This document shows, in pieces, positions 17,839 to 26,936 of a stretch of DNA of 64,000 bases. Within the stretch, counting starts at the first letter, position 1; each line of letters begins with the position of its first letter. The notes under the pieces are model-generated. The model was not told where the DNA came from. It ran no database searches and saw only the letters and a program-made list of their open reading frames with translations. The DNA lies in the NCBI GenBank assembly GCA_934675115.1, contig CAKUPH010000002.1, forward strand, positions 6,729 through 70,728, given 5' to 3'. The position numbers and the translations under genes were made by a program. This DNA is from an uncultured Oscillospiraceae bacterium. GTDB lineage: Bacteria > Bacillota > Clostridia > Oscillospirales > Oscillospiraceae.

Positions 17839-18887
17839 GCGAGAAAAAGAACAGCGGACTGGGCGCTGAAAGCGTCGTGGCGAAGGATCCCCGCTCCGTA
17901 TGGACCAAATTCATGAGTCTCAACGGAAGCTCCATCCTGCTGGCCACCATTGCGGCGTTCATCCTCTTTGAGATCATTCTTCAGGTGAGAAACCCGGGTT
18001 CCGGCGGCCTGCTCTTCATGACCCCGTCCAACCTGATGGGCATCGTCCGTCAGCAGGTCTACATCGGCGTCATCGCCTTCGGCCTGACGCTGGTCATGCT
18101 CACCGGCAACATCGACCTGTCTGTGGGCAATATGCTGACCTTCCTGTGCTGCGTCTGCGCCAAGGTCATGATGGCCACCGACAATCTGGCCCTCACCCTG
18201 CTGGCCACGCTGGGCCTCGGCATCCTGTGCGGCGTCTTCAACGGCGTGCTGGTCAGCTATGTGAAGCTCAACAGCTTTATCACTTCTTTAGGCTCCAGCT
18301 CCATCTTCAGCGCGCTGGCCATGATGGTGTCCGCGGGCACTATTCTGGTCATCCCGGACAGCTGCAGCGCCGCCTTCCGGGCGATGGGCAAGTCCTCCCT
18401 CGGCCCCATCCACATCCTCATCGTGTGGTTCGTGCTGGTGGCCGTGGTCCTGGGCCTGCTTCTGAGCCGTACCGTCTACGGCCAGCAGCTGTACGCCATC
18501 GGCGCCAATCCCATCGCCGCCCGCTTCTCCGGCATCCGGTACAAGCGGAACATCACCATCGCCTACATCATCACCGGCCTGTGCGTGGCGCTGGCCGCGG
18601 TGATCATGATGGCAAACTCCCTCAGCTCCAACCCGCAGTCCGGCTCCAGCAAGGAAATGGAGGTCATCCTCTGCGTCGTGCTGGGCGGCGTGGCCGTCAA
18701 CGGCGGCAAGGGCTCCGTCTGGGGCACCGTCATCGGCATCCTGTTCTACGGCGTCCTGTCCGCTGGCTTTACCAGCCTGCGTATGCCCATCCACCTCCAG
18801 TGGGCGGTCATGGGCCTGATCATGCTGGTGGCCCTGTCTCTGGATGTCCTGAAAGGAAAGGGGGTCAAACTGTGGAAGAGAAAGTAA
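17835..18887 (+). CDS. Sugar-type ABC importer permease 1 (RbsC/MglC family)
   Basis: Inner-membrane permease of 350 aa with about ten helices. The conserved segment GLTLVMLTGNIDLSVGNM (about residues 78-95) and the EAA-like region around GGVAVNGGKGSVWGT are typical of the BPD_transp_2 family. The start overlaps the ATPase stop (ATGA), and the stop overlaps the next permease by 16 bases, so the three genes are tightly coupled. Two distinct permeases suggest a heterodimeric channel like LsrC/LsrD or RhaP/RhaQ. Confidence 0.9.
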   Translation: MSEKKNSGLGAESVVAKDPRSVWTKFMSLNGSSILLATIAAFILFEIILQVRNPGSGGLLFMTPSNLMGIVRQQVYIGVIAFGLTLVMLTGNIDLSVGNMLTFLCCVCAKVMMATDNLALTLLATLGLGILCGVFNGVLVSYVKLNSFITSLGSSSIFSALAMMVSAGTILVIPDSCSAAFRAMGKSSLGPIHILIVWFVLVAVVLGLLLSRTVYGQQLYAIGANPIAARFSGIRYKRNITIAYIITGLCVALAAVIMMANSLSSNPQSGSSKEMEVILCVVLGGVAVNGGKGSVWGTVIGILFYGVLSAGFTSLRMPIHLQWAVMGLIMLVALSLDVLKGKGVKLWKRK

Positions 18888-19879
18888 TGGCCTCCAAGGC
18901 TCAGAAAAACAAGCAGATGGTCCGTCTGGTCAAGGACAATAACTCCATCATTATTCTGGTGGTCCTTCTGCTGGTGGCCTTTATCGGCGTCAGCGGCTTC
19001 AGCAAGGGCTTCTACAACGTCATCAACTACGCCGCCATGTACGGTCCCGTGTGCGTGGGTCTCGGCCTTGTGATGATCACCGGCAATATCGATCTGTCCG
19101 CCGGGTTCCAGGCCGGCCTGTCCGGCGTCATGTCCGTCATCGTGTTCAACGCGGTTTACGCCGCCACCGGCGGCAACTCCGTGGCCGCACTGGTGGTGAG
19201 CATCGTCGGCGCACTGGTCACCGGCGCCGTCACCGGCGTCATCAACGGCTTCGTGGTGGCCAAGATCGGCGTCTCCCCGCTGATCGCCACCATCGCCTCC
19301 AACTTCGCCTATAAGGGCATCGTGTTCTACTTCGCCAGCAGCGCCTTCAGCCCCGATGACGCCGACATCGTCAAGCTCATGGCCAAGACCCGCATCGGCG
19401 GTCTGAAGTGGCTCACGCCCTCCGTCATCGTCTTCGCGGTCATCGTGGCGCTGGTCATCCTGTGGATGTACGCCACACGCTTCGGCAACCGTCTCCACGT
19501 GGTGGGCGATAACCCCGAGGCCGCGGCCTACGCCGGCATCAGCGTGCCTAAGACCGTCTGGATCACCTATGTCATCAGCGGCGTTCTGGCCGCCGTCAGC
19601 GGCTTCGCCATGGTGTCCAACGCGGGCTACGCCATTTACAATCAGGGCAACAGTCTCGCGACCCTGACCATCTCCTGCTGCGTCATCGGCGGCATCAAGA
19701 TGACCGGCGGCAAGGGCACCGCGTTCCACGTGCTGCTGGGTGTGTTTATCATGCGCGTGATCTCCCAGATCATGGTGGCGCTGTACCTGAGCACCGACAT
19801 GGTGAACCTCATCACCGGTGTTCTGCTCATTCTGGTCCTGATCATCGACCGCTTCACCAGCACCAAGGAAGTGGAGTGA
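18872..19879 (+). CDS. Sugar-type ABC importer permease 2 (RbsC family)
   Basis: Second permease, 335 aa, with GLGLVMITGNIDLSAGFQ matching the same family motif and GGIKMTGGKGTAFHV near the C-terminus. GTG 18872 has GGAAAGGGGG at proper spacing; ATG 18887 is an alternative that would shorten it by five residues. It is clearly diverged from permease 1, so the pair likely forms a heterodimer. Confidence 0.9.
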   Translation: MEEKVMASKAQKNKQMVRLVKDNNSIIILVVLLLVAFIGVSGFSKGFYNVINYAAMYGPVCVGLGLVMITGNIDLSAGFQAGLSGVMSVIVFNAVYAATGGNSVAALVVSIVGALVTGAVTGVINGFVVAKIGVSPLIATIASNFAYKGIVFYFASSAFSPDDADIVKLMAKTRIGGLKWLTPSVIVFAVIVALVILWMYATRFGNRLHVVGDNPEAAAYAGISVPKTVWITYVISGVLAAVSGFAMVSNAGYAIYNQGNSLATLTISCCVIGGIKMTGGKGTAFHVLLGVFIMRVISQIMVALYLSTDMVNLITGVLLILVLIIDRFTSTKEVE

Positions 19880-19960
19880 GTCCCGTTCCCATTTTGTCGA
19901 TCACCCCGGAAGGGGATCGAAATAAGTCCTGCACAATGATTTGAAAGGATGGAAATCAAC

Positions 19961-21013
19961 ATGAAGAAGTTCAAAAAGCTCTTTGCCCTTTTGCTCGCCC
20001 TGAGCATGGTGTTCGCTCTGGCTGCCTGCTCCAACAGCGGCGGCAAAGAGTCCAAGACCCCCGACAGCGACGCTTCCCAGCCCGTCGAGAACAACGGCGA
20101 GGAGTCCAAGACCCCCGAGGGTGACGGCGCCATCGACCTGTCCGGTAAAACCATTGGCTACGTGACCATCACCTCCACCGCTCCCTGGGGCGGCCGCGTG
20201 GGCACCGAGTTTGAGCGGATGGCCAAGGAGTACGGCGCCAAGGTCAACGTTCTGGACGCCCAGACCAACCCCGACGATGTGACCAACTTCTGCATGCAGA
20301 TGATCGACAACGGCGTTGACGCGCTGGCCGTCTTCGGCGGCGACCCCACCGCCATGGTCGACGTCGCCAAGGCCTGCAAGGACGCCGACATCCCCCTGTT
20401 CCTCTGCGCTCTGGACGTGGATGAGGCCGGCCGCGAGTACGCCACCGCCTGCATCGGCCCCGATCAGGAGCAGGCTTTCGTTGACATCGCCAAGTACGTG
20501 GTCGATGACAACGGCGCCGATGCCGGCTGCACCGTGGTGCAGATCTCCGGCGTGCCCTTCCTGAAGGACTATCAGCTCCGTGAGGCTGGCTTCGCCGCCG
20601 GCACCAAGGACACCAACTACAACCTGCTGGCTCCCGACTATGCGTTCTCCAGCCGCACCGACGCCAAGAAGTTCATGGAGCAGCACCTCCAGGCCGAGGG
20701 CGACAACATCAGCATCGTGATGGGCTATGACGACGACCTGACCATGGGCGCTGTTGACGCCATCGACGAGGCTGGCAAGACCGGCACCATCAAGGTGTAC
20801 TCCTTCACCGGCCAGAACGACGCCATCCAGGCCGTTAAGGACGGCAAGATGGAGCTGACCGTCATGAACCGCGCTGACGACATCGCCGCCGAGACCTGCG
20901 TTGCCATCAGCGAGTACTTCGCCACCGGCAGCACCGAGTACTATCACTACACCGATCTGGTCTACATCACCGCCGAGAACGTCGACGAGTGGATCGGCAA
21001 GGGCGAATTTTAA
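19961..21013 (+). CDS. Sugar-binding lipoprotein of the ABC importer (RbsB-like)
   Basis: Periplasmic-binding-protein type 1, lipid-anchored outside the membrane, 350 aa. The signal peptide is followed by the lipobox LAAC (Cys about residue 21) and a Ser/Lys/Glu-rich linker, then the Peripla_BP_4 fold (GKTIGYVTIT, NPDDVTNFCMQMIDNGVDAL, GYDDDLTMGAVDAI). The start is ATG 19961, since ATG 19949 overlaps the ribosome site. The ligand cannot be read from sequence, and no kinase, isomerase or hydrolase gene accompanies the operon. Confidence 0.9.
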   Translation: MKKFKKLFALLLALSMVFALAACSNSGGKESKTPDSDASQPVENNGEESKTPEGDGAIDLSGKTIGYVTITSTAPWGGRVGTEFERMAKEYGAKVNVLDAQTNPDDVTNFCMQMIDNGVDALAVFGGDPTAMVDVAKACKDADIPLFLCALDVDEAGREYATACIGPDQEQAFVDIAKYVVDDNGADAGCTVVQISGVPFLKDYQLREAGFAAGTKDTNYNLLAPDYAFSSRTDAKKFMEQHLQAEGDNISIVMGYDDDLTMGAVDAIDEAGKTGTIKVYSFTGQNDAIQAVKDGKMELTVMNRADDIAAETCVAISEYFATGSTEYYHYTDLVYITAENVDEWIGKGEF

Positions 21014-21338
21014 AGCGCGAGCGTTTCTGCGGAAACGCTGAGACCGCTGACGCGGCGCGCTTTCAAAGGGGGACCAGTCCCCCTTTGAGGAACCCCCTGC
21101 CCTACGGGGCGGACGAGGGATATGCGGCATATGCCGACACAGCCCTCTGAAACCAGCGGGGCGGACGGGAGCCGTCCGGCGCACCTCCGTCACAGACCCT
21201 GAACCCCAAAACCCCGGGGCGCATCCGCGCCCCGGGGTTTTTCTGCCCTCGTCTGCATAAAAACTGCACAGAAATGTATAAACATTCCGTGTAATTTGAA
21301 TCAAACCGCATGAAATGCAGAAAAAACCAAAATAATCC
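21014..21338. other. Intergenic region with hairpins and terminator
   Basis: No gene is seen. It holds a hairpin of TCAAAGGGGGAC / TCCCCCTTTGA at about 21063-21088, other small GC hairpins, the terminator at 21211-21242, and an AT-rich stretch with the palindrome AATGTATAAACATT (21273-21286) that could be an ArgR-like or other operator for the amino acid transporter. Confidence 0.5.
21211..21242 (+). terminator. Rho-independent terminator of the sugar ABC operon
   Basis: ACCCCGGGGC / GCCCCGGGGT stem, 8-base loop, then TTTTT. Confidence 0.9.
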
Positions 21339-21367
21339 TTGCGTCGGCGGTGCATACGATGTATAAT
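21339..21367 (+). promoter_or_regulatory. Promoter of the amino acid ABC operon
   Basis: TTGCGT (21339-21344), 17 bases, TATAAT (21362-21367). Confidence 0.65.
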
Positions 21368-21421
21368 TCAAACATCAAAAGTCCATGTGGACGATTTTTT
21401 GGATCGAGGAGAATGAATGAT

Positions 21422-22219
21422 ATGAAAAACATGAAGAAAGTGCTGGCCCTTGTGCTGGCTCTGGCCATGGCTCTGGCCATGGCCGCCTGCGGCAGCAAGG
21501 ATAAGGGCGGCGACGCCGCCTTCACCACCGTGGAGTCCGGTAAGCTGCATATGTCCACCAACGCCGCCTTCCCTCCCTATGAGATGATCGCCGACGACGG
21601 CAGCTTCGAGGGCATCGACGTTGAGGTGGCCGCCGCCATCGCCGAGAAGCTGGGGCTGGAGCTGGTCGTGGACGACATGGGCTTTGACGCCGCCCTCACC
21701 GCCGTGCAGACTGGCAAGAGCGACATTGCCATGGCCGGTATCACCGTGACCGACGACCGGAAGGAAGTCATGGACTTCTCCGACAGCTACGCCACTGGCA
21801 TTCAGGTGGTCATCGTCAAGGAGGATTCCCCCATTCAGACCGTTGACGATCTGAGCAACGCCGAGATGATCGGCTGCCAGAAGGCCACCACCGGCTACAT
21901 CTACTGCTCCGACACCGTGGAGAACGGCGGCTACGGCGAGGACCACGTCACCGCTTACGACACCGGCGCCCTTGCGGTCATGGCTCTGGTCAACGGCCAG
22001 ATCGACGCCGTGGTCATCGACAGCGAGCCCGCCAAGGCCTTCGTGGCTGCCAACGAGGGTCTGAAGATCCTGGACACCGAGTTTTCCGTTGAGGATTACG
22101 CCATTGCCGTGGGCAAGGGCAACTCCGCTCTGCTGGACGCCATCAACAACGCCATGGCTGAGCTGAAGGCCGACGGCACCTTCCAGAGCATCGTGGACAA
22201 GTACATCCCCGCCGAGTAA
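21422..22219 (+). CDS. Polar amino acid ABC transporter substrate-binding lipoprotein
   Basis: SBP_bac_3 family binder of 265 aa. A signal peptide with lipobox MAAC (Cys about residue 23) precedes AAFPPYEMIADDGSFEGIDVEVA and later GITVTDDRKEVMDFSDSY, the hallmark ligand-binding segments of glutamine/histidine/arginine-type binders. The ATG at 21422 is 10 bases after GAGGAG; the one at 21413 overlaps it. A hairpin separates it from the permease, which would raise its level over the downstream genes. The specific amino acid is unknown. Confidence 0.92.
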   Translation: MKNMKKVLALVLALAMALAMAACGSKDKGGDAAFTTVESGKLHMSTNAAFPPYEMIADDGSFEGIDVEVAAAIAEKLGLELVVDDMGFDAALTAVQTGKSDIAMAGITVTDDRKEVMDFSDSYATGIQVVIVKEDSPIQTVDDLSNAEMIGCQKATTGYIYCSDTVENGGYGEDHVTAYDTGALAVMALVNGQIDAVVIDSEPAKAFVAANEGLKILDTEFSVEDYAIAVGKGNSALLDAINNAMAELKADGTFQSIVDKYIPAE

Positions 22220-22233
22220 GAAGAAACCCCGGG

Positions 22234-22264
22234 AAAGGCGGCCAGACTGGCCGCCTTTCTTCTT
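22234..22264 (+). terminator. Intra-operon hairpin / partial terminator
   Basis: AAGGCGGCCAG / CTGGCCGCCTT with a 1-base loop, then TCTTCTT. Placed between binding-protein and permease genes, it probably limits readthrough so the binder is made in excess. Confidence 0.75.
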
Positions 22265-22300
22265 ACGTTTACATTCAGAAAGAAAAGGAGGGCCATCATT

Positions 22301-23020
22301 ATGATCGAATGGCTCGTCAAACTCGGCCCCCGGTTCCACCGGGCCTTCATTGAGGGCAGCCGATGGAAGCTCTACCTCAAGGGTCTGGGCGCAACGGTGG
22401 AGATGACCGTTCTGGCCCTCTGCATGGGCATCATTCTGGGCGTTCTGGTGGCCGTTGTTCGGGCGGCTCACGACCAGCAGCGCCCCGGACAGCATAACAT
22501 CATTCTGGGCATCCTGAACGCGGTGTGCAAGATATACACCACCATCCTCCGGGGTACGCCCATGATGGTCCAGTTGCTGATCTGGGCCTTCGTCGTGTTC
22601 AAGACCAGCCGGAACATGATCATGGTGGGCGTGGTGGGCCTCGGCATCAACTCCGGCGCCTACGTGTCCGAGATCGTCCGCGGCGGCCTGATGAGCGTGG
22701 ACGCGGGCCAGTCTGAGGCGGGCCGCTCCCTCGGCCTGAACTATCTGGACACCATGCGGTTCATCGTTATCCCGCAGGCGTTCAAGAACATCCTGCCCTC
22801 GCTGGGCAACGAGTTCATCACCCTGTTCAAGGACACCTCTCTGGTGCAGGCCATCGGCGGCGCGGAGCTTGCCTATTACGCCTCCACCATCGGCGGTACC
22901 ACCTTCGACTATATGCCGCCCTACATCGGCATCGCCGTGATGTATCTGGTCATCGTGGTGGTGCTCACCGCCCTTCAGGGCAAGCTGGAAAGGAGGCTGC
23001 GTCAGAGTGATCGACGTTAA
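22301..23020 (+). CDS. Amino acid ABC transporter permease (HisM/GlnP family)
   Basis: A 239-aa inner-membrane protein with about five helices. It has [14 protein letters not shown] and the EAA loop [25 protein letters not shown] (about residues 142-166), diagnostic of this permease class. Its 3' end overlaps the ATPase gene by 14 bases. Confidence 0.93.
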   Translation: MIEWLVKLGPRFHRAFIEGSRWKLYLKGLGATVEMTVLALCMGIILGVLVAVVRAAHDQQRPGQHNIILGILNAVCKIYTTILRGTPMMVQLLIWAFVVFKTSRNMIMVGVVGLGINSGAYVSEIVRGGLMSVDAGQSEAGRSLGLNYLDTMRFIVIPQAFKNILPSLGNEFITLFKDTSLVQAIGGAELAYYASTIGGTTFDYMPPYIGIAVMYLVIVVVLTALQGKLERRLRQSDRR

Positions 23021-23729
23021 AAATCTCTCCAAGTCCTTCGGCAGCAATCTGGTGCTGGACAACATTTCCGAGCACGTTTACCCCGGGGAAAAGGTGGTCA
23101 TCATCGGCCCCTCCGGCTCCGGCAAGTCCACCTTCCTGCGCTGCCTGAACCTGCTGGAGACGCCCACCGCCGGCACCGTTACTGTGGACGGCGTGAACAT
23201 CACCGACCCCAAGACAGACATCGACGTGGTCCGCCGCCAGATGGGCATGGTGTTCCAGCATTTCAATCTGTTCCCCAACATGACCATCCGGAAGAATATC
23301 ACCCTCGCCCCGGTGCGCACCGGCCTGATGAAGCAGGACGAGGCGGACGAGGAAGCGCTGAAGCTTTTGCGCCGGGTCGGGCTGGAGGAAAAGGCGGACG
23401 CCTATCCCGCCCAGCTGTCCGGCGGACAGAAGCAGCGCATCGCCATCGTCCGGGCGCTGGCCATGAAGCCGAAGGTCATGCTCTTCGACGAGCCCACCTC
23501 CGCCCTTGACCCCGAAATGGTGGGCGAGGTGCTGGCGGTCATGAAGGAGCTGGCCGACGAGGGCATGACCATGGTGGTGGTCACCCACGAGATGGGCTTT
23601 GCCCGGGAGGTGGGCACCCGCGTCCTCTTCATGGACGGCGGCCACATCGTGGAGCAGGGCGCCCCCGACGAGATCTTCTCTCACCCAAAGGAGGCCCGGA
23701 CGCAGGACTTCCTGTCCAAGGTGCTGTAA
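23007..23729 (+). CDS. Amino acid ABC transporter ATP-binding protein (GlnQ family)
   Basis: A 240-aa ATPase with GPSGSGKST (Walker A), [12 protein letters not shown] (signature) and [14 protein letters not shown] (Walker B), followed by [13 protein letters not shown] typical of GlnQ/HisP. It starts with GTG at 23007 inside the permease gene with GAAAGGAGG upstream. It completes a binder-permease-ATPase importer. Confidence 0.95.
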   Translation: MIDVKNLSKSFGSNLVLDNISEHVYPGEKVVIIGPSGSGKSTFLRCLNLLETPTAGTVTVDGVNITDPKTDIDVVRRQMGMVFQHFNLFPNMTIRKNITLAPVRTGLMKQDEADEEALKLLRRVGLEEKADAYPAQLSGGQKQRIAIVRALAMKPKVMLFDEPTSALDPEMVGEVLAVMKELADEGMTMVVVTHEMGFAREVGTRVLFMDGGHIVEQGAPDEIFSHPKEARTQDFLSKVL

Positions 23730-23740
23730 GTTCAATCTAA

Positions 23741-23771
23741 ACTCCCGCGGATGTGTCCGCGGGAGTTTTTT
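23741..23771 (+). terminator. Rho-independent terminator of the amino acid ABC operon
   Basis: ACTCCCGCGGA / TCCGCGGGAGT with TGTG loop, then TTTTTTG. Confidence 0.93.
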
Positions 23772-23863
23772 GCCCCTGTGGGCGGTTCGGGCGGGAACCC
23801 CTTGAAAAACCGGCCGCGTTCCGGTACACTGAGGGCAGAAAAAACGAAGAGGAGGGGACGGCG

Positions 23864-24451
23864 ATGGACCGCGGGGATGTGACCGTCCAGATCATGGCCG
23901 GGGGGCGCTCCACCCGCATGGGCCGGGACAAGGCGCTGGTGGAGCTGGGGGGAAGGACCCTGCTCCAACGGGCGCTGGACACGTGGCAAAATTACGGCGG
24001 GGCCGTTCAGCTGTCGGTGGGGACAGCGGAGCGGGCGGCGCTGGCTCCGGCGTGCGTGCGCGCAGTGGTTGACCGCTATCAGGACTGCGGGCCGCTGGGC
24101 GGCCTGCACGCCGGGCTGCTGGCGTGCCGGACGGAGCTGCTCCTGCTGACGGCGGTGGACTGCCCCTTTGTGACGGCGGAGCTGGCCGACGGCCTGCTGG
24201 GGGCCATCGGCGGGGCGGACGCCTGCGTCTACACCGCCGCGGAACGGCCCCAGCCCCTGTTCGGCCTGTACCGGCGGACTTGCCTTGCCCCGGCGGCGGA
24301 GCTGCTGGCGGCGGGGGAGTACAAAATGGGGCTGCTGCTCCGCCGGGTGGAGACCATCCGGCTGCCCGCCGCCGACCCCGCCCCCTTCCGCAACCTGAAC
24401 ACCCCGGAGGAACTGGAGCGGGAGGGGCGCGGTTGTGACCGGGCAACATGA
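23864..24451 (+). CDS. mobA: Molybdenum cofactor guanylyltransferase
   Basis: Transfers GMP to Mo-molybdopterin. The N-terminal nucleotide-binding motif is MAGGRSTRMGRDKALVELGG (about residues 11-30), with DCGPLGGLHAGLL and a VDCPFV metal-binding segment as in MobA. The length of 195 aa is normal. ATG 23864 follows GGAGGGG. It lies upstream of the riboswitch and has its own 5' region, so it is probably not under the same switch as the other Moco genes. Confidence 0.9.
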   Translation: MDRGDVTVQIMAGGRSTRMGRDKALVELGGRTLLQRALDTWQNYGGAVQLSVGTAERAALAPACVRAVVDRYQDCGPLGGLHAGLLACRTELLLLTAVDCPFVTAELADGLLGAIGGADACVYTAAERPQPLFGLYRRTCLAPAAELLAAGEYKMGLLLRRVETIRLPAADPAPFRNLNTPEELEREGRGCDRAT

Positions 24452-24479
24452 AAAGTGTGGCAAAACAGGAGGGAAGCCC

Positions 24480-24508
24480 TTGCTTTTTTGCTCCGGAGCA
24501 CCTATACT
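24480..24508 (+). promoter_or_regulatory. Promoter of the riboswitch-controlled Moco operon
   Basis: TTGCTT (24480-24485), 17 bases, TATACT (24503-24508), ending about 17 bases before the first riboswitch stem. Confidence 0.7.
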
Positions 24509-24524
24509 ATAGCGAGTGAGATCA

Positions 24525-24640
24525 GATCCGAGCCTGTCCGCCTACGGCAAACGCTATGGCGGCCCGGCCGGGGGGGCGCTGGAAACGGCGCCGCCTTCCT
24601 TGTTGAAAAGGATCAGGCTGCACCGGCGTATCATCGGCGG
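24525..24640 (+). ncRNA. Molybdenum cofactor (Moco) riboswitch
   Basis: The leader contains the conserved blocks of the moco RNA motif: CCGAGCCTGTCCGCC, then GGCGGCCCGGCCGGGG, a GC stem, CCTTCCTTG and AAAAGGATCAGGCT followed by CACCGG. AGCCTG (24531-24536) pairs with CAGGCT (24614-24619) as the closing helix, and CCGCC with GGCGG forms the extra stem. It sits directly before Moco genes and a terminator. Identification is from recall of the motif; a covariance-model search would settle it and tell Moco from tungsten-cofactor preference. Confidence 0.8.
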
Positions 24641-24672
24641 CTTTGTCCTTGGGGGACAAGGCCGTTTTTTTA
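24639..24672 (+). terminator. Riboswitch expression platform terminator
   Basis: GGCTTTGTCC / GGACAAGGCC (one G-U) with TTGGG loop, then GTTTTTTTATTTT. It is placed just after the aptamer and before the first ribosome site, so ligand binding most likely permits termination (OFF switch). Confidence 0.8.
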
Positions 24673-24688
24673 TTTTGGAGGGAGCGTT

Positions 24689-25714
24689 ATGAAGCTGGTC
24701 AAGACCACCGAGGCGGTGGGCCATGTGCTGTGCCACGATATGACCCAGATCATTCCCGGCGTCACCAAGGACGCCCGGTTCCGGAAGGGCCACGTGGTGA
24801 CGGAGGAGGACATCCCCGTGCTGCTGAGCATGGGCAAGGAGAACCTGTACGTCTGGGAAAAGACGCCCGGGATGCTCCATGAGGACGAGGGGGCGGCGCG
24901 GCTGTGCGCCCTGTGCCGGAACGGGCACATGACGGCCTCCGCCCCCAAGGAGGGCAAGATCGAGCTGACCGCCGACTGCGACGGCCTGTTCCGGGTGGAT
25001 GTGGAGCGGCTGTACGCCGTCAACAGTCAGGAGGAGCTGATGATCGCCACCCGGCACAGCAATTCCCCGGTGAAGCGGGGGATGAAGCTGGCGGGGATGC
25101 GGGTCATCCCGCTGGTCATCGACGAGAGGAAGCTGGCCGCCGCCGAGGCGGCGGCGGGGGAGGGCGGCCCCATCCTGTCCCTGCACCCCTACGTACTCAA
25201 GACCTGCGGTTTGATCGTTACAGGCAGCGAGGTGCGGAAGGGCCTTATCGAGGACCAGTTCTCCCCGGTGGTGAAGGACAAGCTGGCCCGGTACGGCATC
25301 GCCGTCACCATGGAGTGCACCCCCGGCGACGACCGGGCGGCCATCACGGAGGCCATTCTGGACTACAAGCGGGCCGGGGCGGACATGGTGTTGTGCACCG
25401 GCGGCATGAGCGTGGACCCCGATGACCGCACCCCCGGCGCCATCAGGGATACCGGCGCGGACATCGTCACCTACGGCGCGCCGGTGCTGCCCGGCGCCAT
25501 GTTCCTGCTGAGCTATCTGGACGGCACGCCGGTGTGCGGCCTGCCCGGCTGCGTCATGTACGCCAAGGCCACCATTTTCGACCTGATGCTGCCCCGTCTG
25601 GCGGCTGGCCTGCCCGTCACCCGGGCGGAGCTGGTGGGTCTGGGCCACGGCGGCCTGTGCCTTGGCTGCGGGGAGTGCCACTATCCCGTCTGCCCCTACG
25701 GAAAGGGTGTGTGA
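24689..25714 (+). CDS. Molybdopterin-binding (MoeA/MogA-fold) protein with C-terminal Cys cluster
   Basis: A 341-aa protein of the molybdopterin-binding superfamily. The domain at about 170-300 has LIVTGSEVRKGLIEDQFSP, PGDDRAAITEAI and VLCTGGMSVDPDDRTP, the MoCF fold's binding loops. The N-terminal part differs from MoeA. The C-terminus carries GLCLGCGECHYPVCPYGKG, a four-Cys metal or Fe-S-like motif. Such proteins accompany xanthine-dehydrogenase-type Mo hydroxylase maturation in Firmicutes, but the exact step is not known to me. It is the first gene behind the riboswitch; GGAGGG precedes the ATG. Confidence 0.78.
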   Translation: MKLVKTTEAVGHVLCHDMTQIIPGVTKDARFRKGHVVTEEDIPVLLSMGKENLYVWEKTPGMLHEDEGAARLCALCRNGHMTASAPKEGKIELTADCDGLFRVDVERLYAVNSQEELMIATRHSNSPVKRGMKLAGMRVIPLVIDERKLAAAEAAAGEGGPILSLHPYVLKTCGLIVTGSEVRKGLIEDQFSPVVKDKLARYGIAVTMECTPGDDRAAITEAILDYKRAGADMVLCTGGMSVDPDDRTPGAIRDTGADIVTYGAPVLPGAMFLLSYLDGTPVCGLPGCVMYAKATIFDLMLPRLAAGLPVTRAELVGLGHGGLCLGCGECHYPVCPYGKGV

Positions 25715-25716
25715 GG

Positions 25717-26922
25717 ATGAAAACGCGCATTTCCGTGGAGGAGGCCGTGGACATCATCCGCGCCAACACCGCACCCCTCCCGCCGGAGCGCCGCGCCGGA
25801 GCCGGGCTTCCGGGCCTTGTGCTGGCGGAGGACGTTATTGCCCCCATGAGCCAGCCCCCCTTTGACCGCTCCCCGCTGGACGGCTACGCCCTCATCGCCG
25901 CCGACACTGACGGCGCGTCGGCGGACACGCCCGCCCGCCTTCAGGTCATTGATACGGTGTATGCCGGGGGCTGGTCGGAGGTCACCGTCCGCCCGGGCCA
26001 GTGCGTCCGCATCATGACCGGCGCGCCCATCCCCGCCGGGGCGGACTGCGTCGTCCGGCAGGAGGACACCGACCGGGGAGACCCGGTGGTGGCTGTCCGG
26101 GTGCGGCTGAAGCACCACGAAAACTACTGCTTCCGCGGCGAGGACTACCGGGAGGGCGAGACACTCATCCCCGCCGGGTATCCGCTGGACGCCGCCGCGT
26201 TGGGCCTGCTGGCCGGGGCGGGGCTTGAGGGGGCGGAGCTGCCCGTCCGTCCCCGTCCCCGGATCTTGCTGGCGGGCACGGGGGACGAGCTGGCCCCGCC
26301 GGGCCAGCCCCTCCGCCCGGGGCAGATCTACAACTCCAACCTGCCCCAGCTGGCCGCCCGCTGCCGGGAGCTGGGCTATGCGGCGGACGCCGTTCAGCTC
26401 CCCGACGACCCGGAGCTGACGGCCCGGGAACTGGACCGGGGCGTCCGGGACTACGACTGCGTCATCACCACCGGCGGCGTCTCGGTGGGGGAGAAGGACA
26501 TCTTCCATCAGGCCCTGCCCTTGGCCGGGGCGGAGCGCCTGTTCTGGCGGGTGATGCTCAAGCCGGGCACGCCCATGATGTTCTCCCTTCTGTCGGGCAA
26601 GCCGGTGCTGTCCCTGTCGGGCAACCCATTTGCCGCCGCCGCCACCTTCGAGCTGTTTGCCCGCCCCATGCTGGCCGCCCTGTCCGGGGACTGCCGGTGG
26701 GAGCCAACTACCCTGTCCGCCCCGCTGGCCAATGAGTTTGGAAAGAGGAGCGGCGTCCGCCGCTTTATCCGGGGCCGGTATGCCGGCGGCGAGGTCCATC
26801 TGCCCGAGGGGCACTCCTCCGGCCAGCTGCGCTCCTCGCTGGGCTGTAACTGTCTGGTGGACATTCCGGCGGGCTCTCCCGAACTGAGGGCGGGGGAGAC
26901 CGTCCGGGTCATCCTGCTGTAA
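25717..26922 (+). CDS. moeA: Molybdopterin molybdenumtransferase MoeA
   Basis: Inserts molybdate into adenylated molybdopterin. The N-terminal domain has [13 protein letters not shown] (about residues 48-60) and [20 protein letters not shown]. The MoCF domain has [14 protein letters not shown] and [12 protein letters not shown], then [24 protein letters not shown]. The length of 401 aa matches the family. It starts 2 bases after the previous stop, with GTGAGG as ribosome site. Confidence 0.95.
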   Translation: MKTRISVEEAVDIIRANTAPLPPERRAGAGLPGLVLAEDVIAPMSQPPFDRSPLDGYALIAADTDGASADTPARLQVIDTVYAGGWSEVTVRPGQCVRIMTGAPIPAGADCVVRQEDTDRGDPVVAVRVRLKHHENYCFRGEDYREGETLIPAGYPLDAAALGLLAGAGLEGAELPVRPRPRILLAGTGDELAPPGQPLRPGQIYNSNLPQLAARCRELGYAADAVQLPDDPELTARELDRGVRDYDCVITTGGVSVGEKDIFHQALPLAGAERLFWRVMLKPGTPMMFSLLSGKPVLSLSGNPFAAAATFELFARPMLAALSGDCRWEPTTLSAPLANEFGKRSGVRRFIRGRYAGGEVHLPEGHSSGQLRSSLGCNCLVDIPAGSPELRAGETVRVILL

Positions 26923-26936
26923 GGAGAGGAACGAAA

